Origin: Thioclava marina
Lineage (GTDB): Bacteria; Pseudomonadota; Alphaproteobacteria; Rhodobacterales; Rhodobacteraceae
Length of the DNA stretch: 64,000 nucleotides
Reading direction: 5' to 3'
Assembly: GCF_002020135.1 (NCBI RefSeq)
Contig: NZ_MPZS01000001.1
Location: 124,001 to 188,000, forward strand
The position numbers and the translations under genes are program-made. Shown here piece after piece: positions 57,492 to 64,000 of the stretch. A model generated the notes under the pieces. The model had not been told where the DNA came from and ran no database searches. It saw only the letters and a program-made list of their open reading frames with translations. The stretch's first letter is position 1. Each line of letters opens with the position of its first letter.

Positions 57492-58616
57492 GTGACGCGA
57501 CTGGACAGATATGTCTTGTCAAAGCTGATGGCTCTGTTCGGGTTTTTCGCGCTCGTGCTGGTGTCGGTCTATTGGGTGAACCGGGCTGTGATGATGTTCG
57601 ACAGCCTGATCTCGGATGGGCAGACGGCGGCAGTCGTACTGGAATTCACCGCCCTCACCTTGCCATACGTGATCCGCATCGTCCTGCCGGTGGCGGCCTT
57701 CGCGGCCACGATCTACGCGGTCAACCGGCTCGATCAGGACAGCGAACTGGTGGTGATGCGCGCGACCGGCACCTCGAACTGGCGCCTAGGGCGCCCGGTG
57801 CTGGTCTTCGGATTGATCGTGTCGCTGATGATGGCGGTTCTGGTGAATTTTCTCGTGCCCGCCGCCAAGGCCCGGCTTGCCGATCGCCAGCAGCAGGTGT
57901 CGCAGAACATGACCGCGAAGTTCCTCACCGAGGGCACCTTCCAGCACCCCGCCAGCGGCATCACGATCTATATCCGTCGGATCTCGGATCTGGGCGAGCT
58001 TTACGACCTGTTCCTCTCGGACCGGCGCAATCCGAAGGCGCACACGATCTACACTTCGGAAAAGGCGCTGATCGTCAAGACAGAGACCGGTCCGAAGCTG
58101 ATCATGTTCGAAGGCATAGCCGAGACGCTGCGCCCGGATACGGGCCGCCTCGAGGTGACCCGGTTCTCCAATTTCACCTATGATATCGGCAGCTTCCTGA
58201 GCGGCGGCAAGGCCCGCAAACCTAACCTCGACGAGATGATGACGCCCGAGTTGCTAAAGGGCGGCGCCGCGATCGCGGCGCTTGGCGAGGGGGTTGAGCC
58301 GCGCGTGACGCTGGAGCTGGCACGTCGCATCGCGCAGCCGCTCCTTGCGCCGATCGCGGCGCTGATCGGATTCGCGGCCCTGATGATGGGAACCTTCTCG
58401 CGCTTCGGGATGTGGCGGCAGATGACGCTCGCGATCGGCGGGCTGATCTTCGTGCAGGTCCTGCAAAACGCCGCGGAAAGCGCGACCAACCGCGATCCGA
58501 CGCTCTGGCCCGTGTTGTTCGTGCCGACGGTGGGTGGCGCGGTGATCGCGCTCTTCATGCTCTGGTGGTCGGGTCGGCCGCGACGCATCCGGGTCATACG
58601 GGAGGGCACCGCGTGA
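57492..58616 (+). CDS. lptF: LPS export system permease LptF
   Basis: The 374-residue protein has six membrane segments, three at each end of a periplasmic beta-jellyroll (about 130-270). LDRYVLSKLMALFGFF at the start and SELVVMRATGTSNW in the first cytoplasmic loop mark the family. With LptG and LptB it extracts LPS from the inner membrane. The start is GTG. The gene leads an lptF-lptG-lptD-surA-pdxA operon. Confidence 0.95.
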   Translation: MTRLDRYVLSKLMALFGFFALVLVSVYWVNRAVMMFDSLISDGQTAAVVLEFTALTLPYVIRIVLPVAAFAATIYAVNRLDQDSELVVMRATGTSNWRLGRPVLVFGLIVSLMMAVLVNFLVPAAKARLADRQQQVSQNMTAKFLTEGTFQHPASGITIYIRRISDLGELYDLFLSDRRNPKAHTIYTSEKALIVKTETGPKLIMFEGIAETLRPDTGRLEVTRFSNFTYDIGSFLSGGKARKPNLDEMMTPELLKGGAAIAALGEGVEPRVTLELARRIAQPLLAPIAALIGFAALMMGTFSRFGMWRQMTLAIGGLIFVQVLQNAAESATNRDPTLWPVLFVPTVGGAVIALFMLWWSGRPRRIRVIREGTA

Positions 58617-59731
58617 CGATCGCTCTCTACCTCGCCCGCCGGTTTGCCAAAAGCTTCCTCGTCGTTGCAGGCAGCTTCTGGGGGATCCTCTTCCTGATCG
58701 ACATCGTCGAGGAGATCCGGCGGTTTTCCGACGAGGGCCTGACGCTGGTGCAGCTGGCCGTTCTATCGGCGCTCAACATCCCTTCGACGGTCTACAATAT
58801 CCTGCCTCTGATCGTGATGCTGTCGGCGGTGGCGCTGTTCATCGCGCTCGCGCGCAGCTCCGAGCTGGTGGTGATCCGCTCCGCCGGTCGCTCGGCACTG
58901 CGGATGCTTGCAGCCCCGCTGGGGGTCGCCCTGATCCTTGGGCTGCTTGCGCTTTTCGTCGGCAATCCGCTCGTCTCGGCCACGTCGAAACGCTACGAGA
59001 GCCTTGTCGATCACTACACGTCGGGCGGAAATTCCACCGTGTCGATCGGGCGCGAGGGGGTCTGGATGCGCCAGAGCGCGGGCCTCGGCTCTGACGGCAA
59101 ATCGCTCGCACAGGCGGTCATTCACGCCGAAACCGCCAATGGCGATGCCACGACCCTGCGCAACGTGACCTTCCTGATCTTCGATCCCGAGCGCGGACCG
59201 GTGCGTCGGATCAATGCGAAAAAGGCCGTCCTCGAGCCCGGAGAATGGGTGCTGACGGATGCCAAGGACTGGGCGCTCGGCGCCTCGACCAACCCCGAGC
59301 GCGACGCCAAGGAAGTGGCGAGCCTGACGCTGCCTTCGGATCTGACAGTCGCGCGCATCCGCGACAGCTTCGGCAAGCCCTCCTCCGTGCCGATCTGGCA
59401 ATTGCCGGGCTTCATCGCCTCTCTCGAAGAGGCAGGTTTCTCGGCCCGCCGCCATATCATGTGGTTCCAGATGGAGCTTGCGCTACCGGTGCTGCTGGTG
59501 GCGATGGTGATGGTCGCGGCGAGCTTCACGATGGATCACGCCCGCTTTGGCGGAACGGGGACGAAAGTTCTTTTAGCGCTCGCCGCTGGTCTGGGCTTGT
59601 TCTTCCTTCGCAATATCGCGCAAGTTCTGGGCGACAACGGACAGATTCCGATCCTTCTTGCGGCTTGGGCGCCGCCGGTGATCGGGCTGATGCTGCCGCT
59701 TGCGCGGCTCTTGCACCGGGAGGATGGTTGA
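58613..59731 (+). CDS. lptG: LPS export system permease LptG
   Basis: The 372-residue partner of LptF has the same six-segment plan with a periplasmic jellyroll and the conserved ARSSELVVIRSAGRS loop. GGGAGGG precedes a GTG that overlaps the lptF stop (GTGA). An ORF that starts earlier in lptF is in the wrong frame for the family. Confidence 0.95.
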   Translation: MTIALYLARRFAKSFLVVAGSFWGILFLIDIVEEIRRFSDEGLTLVQLAVLSALNIPSTVYNILPLIVMLSAVALFIALARSSELVVIRSAGRSALRMLAAPLGVALILGLLALFVGNPLVSATSKRYESLVDHYTSGGNSTVSIGREGVWMRQSAGLGSDGKSLAQAVIHAETANGDATTLRNVTFLIFDPERGPVRRINAKKAVLEPGEWVLTDAKDWALGASTNPERDAKEVASLTLPSDLTVARIRDSFGKPSSVPIWQLPGFIASLEEAGFSARRHIMWFQMELALPVLLVAMVMVAASFTMDHARFGGTGTKVLLALAAGLGLFFLRNIAQVLGDNGQIPILLAAWAPPVIGLMLPLARLLHREDG

Positions 59732-61968
59732 TGCGGTCGCGGTTGCGCTCTGAGCCCTGGGCGGGGCGGGTCAGTGCTCTGGCGCTTGCCTGCGTGCTCG
59801 GGCTTGTGGGGTTTGGCCCCGCCCCGGCGCAGGTCACCGACACCAAGGCCGCGCATGATGTCGCCGACCCTTCCGCCATTCCCGCGAGCGAGGAGCTTGC
59901 AACGCTGCTGGCCGATCGGGTGCGCATCGAGGATGGCGGAAAGCTCGTGGCCGAGGGCAATGTCGAGGTTTTCTACAAGTCGAACCGGCTCTCCGCGACG
60001 CGGGTGATCTACGATCAGAAGGAAGACAAGCTCTATCTCGAAGGGCCGATCCGGCTGGTGCAGCCGGGGCAGTCAAACGCGGTGATCCTCGCCTCGTCGG
60101 CGGAGCTGTCGACCGATCTGCAAAACGGTCTGTTGCTGAGCGCGCGCATGGTGATGGCGCGCGAATTGCAGCTCGCGGCGGCGAAGATCGAACGGCGCGA
60201 CGGGCGGCTGACGGTGATGGACAAGGTCGTCGCCTCCTCGTGCCAGGTCTGTGCGAGCAACCCCACCCCGCTATGGGAGATCCGCGCGAGCCGCGTCATC
60301 CATGACGCGCAGACCCGCCAGATCGTCTTCCGCGACGCGCAGCTTCGCGCGATGGGCGTGCCGATCGCCTACATCCCGCGCCTGCGCATGCCCGAACCCG
60401 GCGTCAAGCGCATGTCGGGCTTCCTCCAGCCCGAGTTCCGCACCACTTCGGGCCTCGGGCCCGGCCTCAAGATCCCCTATTTTCTTGCGCTCGGCCCCAG
60501 CCGTGACCTGACGATCACGCCTTACGTGGCCACGTCGCGCACCCGTACGCTCGAGCTGCGCTACCGTCAGGCTTTCGAGTGGGGCAAGACGGAATGGTCG
60601 GGGGCGCTGAGCAAAGACGACATCATCGCCGACAAGACCCGCGGCTATCTTTTCGCAGATCTCGAGGCGCAGCTGCCGCGCGATTTCAAGCTTACGGCGC
60701 AACTGCGGCTGGTGAGTGACCGCTCCTACCTGCTCAATTACGGCATCTCCGACGAGGATCGTCTCTGGTCGGGCGTCACGCTGGAGCGGATCCGCGCCGA
60801 CGAGATGATCTGGGCGCGGTTCGGCAACACCCATTCGATCCGCGACGGCGAGAGCAACGCAAGTCAGCCGATGCTGAGCGGCACCGCCGAATGGGTCAAA
60901 CAATTTGAGCCAGCTACCCTTGGCGGGATCGCCACACTGCGGCTTTCGACGCTCGGCAGCCGGCGCGCGGCATCGAGCACGCTCGATACCGATGGCGACG
61001 GCATCCCGGACGGGCGCGATGTGCTGCGCGGCTCGCTCACCGCCGACTGGCGTCGCAACTGGCTCTTCGGGCCGGGGATGCTCGGCTCGATCGAGGCGCA
61101 ATTTGCCGGCGACATCATCGAGACCAATGACGACCCCGCCTATCCGCAAACCGTGCTGCGCGGTCAGCCGACGCTCGCTGCCGAGCTGCGCTGGCCCTGG
61201 GTGAAGACGAGCGGACGCGCGGCCTATGTGATCGAGCCGATCGCGCAGATCGCCTGGGCCCCGAACCGTCTGAGCGCCTCGCCGAACGAAGACAGCCAGC
61301 TGCCCGAGTTCGACGAGGGCAACCTCTTCTCGCTCACCCGCTTCCCCGGCGAGGATCTGCGTGAAACGGGATTGCGCGCCAATCTCGGCCTGAGCTGGAC
61401 GCGCTATGACAGCTCGGGCTGGTCGCTGGGCGTCGCGGCGGGCCGGATCTTCCGCCAGCGCGACCTCGACCAGTTCACCCCCGGCACCGGTCTTTCGGGG
61501 ATCCGCTCGGACTGGTTGCTGTCGACCCATCTGAGCACGGCGAACGGGTTGACGCTCTCGAACCGGGCGCTTTTCGACGACACGCTCGCGATCTCGCGCG
61601 ACGAATTGCGCCTCGCCTGGGCCACGGATCGCTATGACATTGCAGCGGGCTATCTCTGGCTCGAGGCGAACCCCGCCGAGGGGCGCGACACCGACATGTC
61701 AGAGCTGATGCTCGATACCGGCTGGAGCTGGGGCAATGGCTGGTCGGGCACCTTCGGCACCCGCTACGACTTCACCGCCGAGCGCGCCGCCAAGGCCAAT
61801 CTGGGCCTGCGTTACACCAATGAATGCCTCGCGGTTGATCTTTCCCTCTCGCGCCGCTTCACTTCCTCCACTAGTGTAAGCCCCGAGACCGCATTCGGCC
61901 TCTCGGTCCAGTTGATCGGCTTCGGGGCGAGCGAAGGAGGCCCGGTCCGCCAGACCTGCGGACGCTGA
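59731..61968 (+). CDS. lptD: LPS assembly outer membrane protein LptD
   Basis: The 745-residue precursor has a signal peptide (about 1-34), an OstA/jellyroll domain (LVAEGNVEVFYKSNRLSATR onward) and a C-terminal 26-strand barrel. Cysteines occur as two pairs of positions, 171/174 and 699/743, as needed for the two long-range disulfides; DsbB in this window fits that need. The ATG overlaps the lptG stop by one base, with GGGAGGA upstream. LptD with LptE puts LPS in the outer leaflet. Confidence 0.95.
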   Translation: MRSRLRSEPWAGRVSALALACVLGLVGFGPAPAQVTDTKAAHDVADPSAIPASEELATLLADRVRIEDGGKLVAEGNVEVFYKSNRLSATRVIYDQKEDKLYLEGPIRLVQPGQSNAVILASSAELSTDLQNGLLLSARMVMARELQLAAAKIERRDGRLTVMDKVVASSCQVCASNPTPLWEIRASRVIHDAQTRQIVFRDAQLRAMGVPIAYIPRLRMPEPGVKRMSGFLQPEFRTTSGLGPGLKIPYFLALGPSRDLTITPYVATSRTRTLELRYRQAFEWGKTEWSGALSKDDIIADKTRGYLFADLEAQLPRDFKLTAQLRLVSDRSYLLNYGISDEDRLWSGVTLERIRADEMIWARFGNTHSIRDGESNASQPMLSGTAEWVKQFEPATLGGIATLRLSTLGSRRAASSTLDTDGDGIPDGRDVLRGSLTADWRRNWLFGPGMLGSIEAQFAGDIIETNDDPAYPQTVLRGQPTLAAELRWPWVKTSGRAAYVIEPIAQIAWAPNRLSASPNEDSQLPEFDEGNLFSLTRFPGEDLRETGLRANLGLSWTRYDSSGWSLGVAAGRIFRQRDLDQFTPGTGLSGIRSDWLLSTHLSTANGLTLSNRALFDDTLAISRDELRLAWATDRYDIAAGYLWLEANPAEGRDTDMSELMLDTGWSWGNGWSGTFGTRYDFTAERAAKANLGLRYTNECLAVDLSLSRRFTSSTSVSPETAFGLSVQLIGFGASEGGPVRQTCGR

Positions 61969-62034
61969 GGCGAGACGAGTAGACAACAGGCCGGCCAGGC
62001 CGCGAATGAACGAGACGAAACGGACAGGCACGCG

Positions 62035-63264
62035 ATGACGATGATGACCCGACTGCTCACCCTTCTGGCTCTGGTGCTCACCTTGCCGCTGGCACCGCGT
62101 GTCGCGATGGCGCAGGCCGGCAATTACGCCCCGGTGATCACCGTGAACGGCCTTGGCATCACCGATTACGAGATCAGCCAGCGCGAGAAATTCCTCAAGC
62201 TTCTGGGCACGCCCCAATCGACCCGCGAGGATGCCGAGAAAGCTCTGATCGAGGACCGCCTGCGGACCTGGGCAGGCAAGCAGCTCGGGATGAAGATGAA
62301 TGAGGAGGCGCTCACGCGCGGCATGTCCGAATTCGCGAGCCGCGGAAACCTGTCGACCGAACAATTCATCACGCTGCTCGGCCAGAATGGCATCGACCCC
62401 AACACCTTCCGCGATTTCGTCGCCGCCGGCGTGATCTGGCGCGAGGTGGTGCGCGCGCGCTTCGCCCCCCTGATCAATGTCACCTCCGCCGATGTCGATC
62501 GCGCGATGATGCCCGAAAGCCAGACCGGCAAGGGCGTGAAAGTGCTGATCTCCGAAGCGATCGTCCCCGCCCCGGCCGGTCAGGAAGCCGCAGCGTTGGG
62601 TCAGGCCCGCCAGCTCTCGGCGGCGAAGGGCGAAGGCGCCTTTGCTGCATTGGCACGCAAATATTCCGCCGCGCCGACCCGTGATCGCGGCGGGCGTCTC
62701 GAATGGATGCCGATCGACAAGCTGCCCGCACAGCTGCGCGGTCCGATCCTCGCGCTCAAGCCCGGCACCGCGACCGGTCCGATCCAGCTCAACGGGGCTG
62801 TGGCGGTGTTCATGCTGCGCGCGATCGGCGATGGCGATGCGCCCTCGGCACCGCAGGATCTGAGCTACATGACCCTGAATCTCGGCGCGACTGGCAGCGC
62901 ACAGGCCGCGAAGCTCGCAGCACAGGCCGCCGCCGATGCGCGCGTGTGCAATCAGCTCTATACCGTCGCAAAGGGCCTGCCCGAAAGCGCCATCACCCTT
63001 CACGAGAAGGTCGCGCAATCCGCCGTCCCGACCGACGAGGCGCTGGTTCTGGCCCAGCTCGATCCGGGCGAGACCCAGATCCTGCGTCGTGGCGGCAGTG
63101 ACGTGCTGGTGATGCTGTGCTCGCGCGAGGTGGCCGACACCAAGGATCAGCCCGCGCCCGATCGCAAGACGGTGCGTTCCTCGCTCGAGGATCAGGCGCT
63201 CGGCGCCTATGCGACGGGCTATCTCGCCGATCTCGAGGCCGAAGCGGTGATCGTTCGGAAATGA
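62035..63264 (+). CDS. surA: SurA-like periplasmic peptidyl-prolyl isomerase/chaperone
   Basis: The 409-residue protein has a signal peptide (about 1-26, ending VAMAQ), the SurA N-terminal chaperone domain (VITVNGLGITDYEISQREKF) and one rotamase region (about 175-275: YSAAPTRDRGGRLEWMPIDKL). It helps fold outer membrane proteins including LptD, which is just upstream. The second rotamase domain of the E. coli protein is not evident, as usual in alphaproteobacteria. Confidence 0.88.
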   Translation: MTMMTRLLTLLALVLTLPLAPRVAMAQAGNYAPVITVNGLGITDYEISQREKFLKLLGTPQSTREDAEKALIEDRLRTWAGKQLGMKMNEEALTRGMSEFASRGNLSTEQFITLLGQNGIDPNTFRDFVAAGVIWREVVRARFAPLINVTSADVDRAMMPESQTGKGVKVLISEAIVPAPAGQEAAALGQARQLSAAKGEGAFAALARKYSAAPTRDRGGRLEWMPIDKLPAQLRGPILALKPGTATGPIQLNGAVAVFMLRAIGDGDAPSAPQDLSYMTLNLGATGSAQAAKLAAQAAADARVCNQLYTVAKGLPESAITLHEKVAQSAVPTDEALVLAQLDPGETQILRRGGSDVLVMLCSREVADTKDQPAPDRKTVRSSLEDQALGAYATGYLADLEAEAVIVRK

Positions 63265-64000
63265 GACCGCGCGACGCAGACCGCCCGGTCATTTTGAGCT
63301 GTGGCGATCCATCCGGCGTCGGGCCGGAACTCGCCGCGCGCGCCTGGGAGCATTTCGGCGCGCGACTGCCCTTCGTCTGGATCGGCGATCCGTCACACCT
63401 GCCGCGCGGCACCAAGATCCGCGAGATCGAGCGCGCCTCCGACGCCGTCACCCATGCCAGCGCGGGCCTGCCCGTGCTGCCGCATGCCTTCCCGGCCGCC
63501 GCCATTCCGGGTCAACCCGATCCGGCCAACGCGAAATCGGTCGTCGATGTGATCGCGCGGGGGGTCGATCTTGTGATGCGTGGCGAGGGTGTGGCGCTTA
63601 CGACCGCGCCCATTAACAAGAAAGCGCTGCATGACGGGGCGGGCTTTGCCTTTCCCGGGCATACTGAATTTCTCGCCCATCTCGCGGGTGTCGAACGGGT
63701 GGTGATGATGCTCGCCAGTTCGCGCAGCACGCCGCCCTTGCGCGTCGTGCCCGCCACGATCCATATCGCGCTGCGCGATGTGCCCGAGGCCTTCACGCCG
63801 CAACTGTTGCGCGACACGGTGCGCATCACCGCCGAAGGGCTGCGCCGCGATTTCGCGCTCGACACGCCACGCATCGCGGTCGCAGGGCTCAACCCCCATG
63901 CCGGCGAAGGCGGCGCGATGGGGAGCGAGGAAGGCGACTGGATCGCCGACACGATCGCCGGGCTGCGCGAAGAGGGCTATGCGCTCGCCGGTCCCCTGCC
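63261..64000 (+). CDS. pdxA: 4-hydroxythreonine-4-phosphate dehydrogenase, N-terminal part
   Basis: The gene starts with an ATGA overlap with surA and runs past the window end, so 246 codons are visible. PdxA motifs are clear: SCGDPSGVGPE near the N-terminus, ALTTAPINKKA, the metal-ligand His in FPGHTEFLA and GLNPHAGEGGAMG. The enzyme oxidises 4-phosphohydroxythreonine in the vitamin B6 pathway. ksgA often follows in this order but is beyond the window. Confidence 0.95.
   Translation, partial: MRPRDADRPVILSCGDPSGVGPELAARAWEHFGARLPFVWIGDPSHLPRGTKIREIERASDAVTHASAGLPVLPHAFPAAAIPGQPDPANAKSVVDVIARGVDLVMRGEGVALTTAPINKKALHDGAGFAFPGHTEFLAHLAGVERVVMMLASSRSTPPLRVVPATIHIALRDVPEAFTPQLLRDTVRITAEGLRRDFALDTPRIAVAGLNPHAGEGGAMGSEEGDWIADTIAGLREEGYALAGPL

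Overview
The window looks like a chromosomal segment of a G+C-rich alphaproteobacterium of the Rhodobacterales (Rhodobacter/Paracoccus/Thioclava-like). This rests on several traits together: Hint-domain and RTX proteins of the type common in that order, a DUF1127 peptide, the lptF-lptG-lptD-surA-pdxA gene order, a nosR/apbE pair, and a dispersed GC-rich hairpin repeat. I cannot assign a genus. There is no prophage, insertion sequence, CRISPR array or rRNA operon. One tRNA gene (Leu-CAA) is present.

Layout. (1) 1-1917: accessory genes of a PQQ-dependent alcohol dehydrogenase (a substrate-binding protein cut by the window edge, a PedF/XoxG-like cytochrome c, and an XoxJ-like periplasmic protein). 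(2) 1948-4886: a nosR-apbE pair with no other nos gene in view. (3) 4934-9992: glgA-glgX-pgm, translationally coupled. (4) 10063-14412: a PotABC-type transporter without a binding protein, behind a MocR-type regulator; a DUF1127 peptide gene is divergent from the regulator. (5) 14831-18431: two Hint proteins, the larger one an RTX/cadherin fusion, followed by 855 bp of non-coding DNA. (6) 19287-24689: a TetR/TSUP unit divergent from a four-gene operon (FMO, BASS transporter, two SDR-type enzymes), with a perfect inverted repeat between them. (7) 24724-26929: tRNA-Leu, zinc metallopeptidase, YqaA-type membrane protein, DsbB. (8) 27158-41828: a large sugar-acid catabolic locus. (9) 42086-49938: 3-hydroxybutyrate dehydrogenase, a predicted small RNA, a YejA-like binding protein with a coupled entericidin, a CsbD-like protein, an acyl-CoA ligase with a DsbA-family protein, an MFS pump and a hemolysin III protein. 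(10) 50191-57307: tgt, an asparagine-synthase-like protein facing an ATP-grasp protein, a secreted MBL-fold protein, holC and pepA. (11) 57492-64000: LPS export and outer membrane biogenesis (lptF, lptG, lptD, surA), then pdxA, which runs off the window.

The most coherent system is the locus at 27158-41828. It carries a complete L-threonate-type route: LtnD dehydrogenase, OtnI isomerase, OtnK (DUF1537) kinase and OtnC decarboxylase-aldolase. Added to it are a ribose-type ABC transporter, a LacI-family regulator, a tartrate/D-malate dehydrogenase-like enzyme, an aldo/keto reductase, an epimerase-fold dehydrogenase, an SDR, an Asp/Glu-racemase-like protein and a second beta-hydroxyacid dehydrogenase. 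Near-identical 16-bp palindromes with an AGCGCT or AGCGTT core lie in both divergent promoter regions of the locus (two strong copies 199 bp apart plus a degenerate one at 35.0-35.2 kb, and one at 38.87 kb). They are probably operators of the LacI-family protein and tie the two halves into one regulon. The compound imported and the order of the first oxidation steps cannot be read from the sequence.

Other points to follow are a 75-nt predicted small RNA with its own promoter and terminator on the minus strand at 42998-43072, the nosR-apbE pair detached from nosZ, and the convergent asparagine-synthase-like/ATP-grasp pair.
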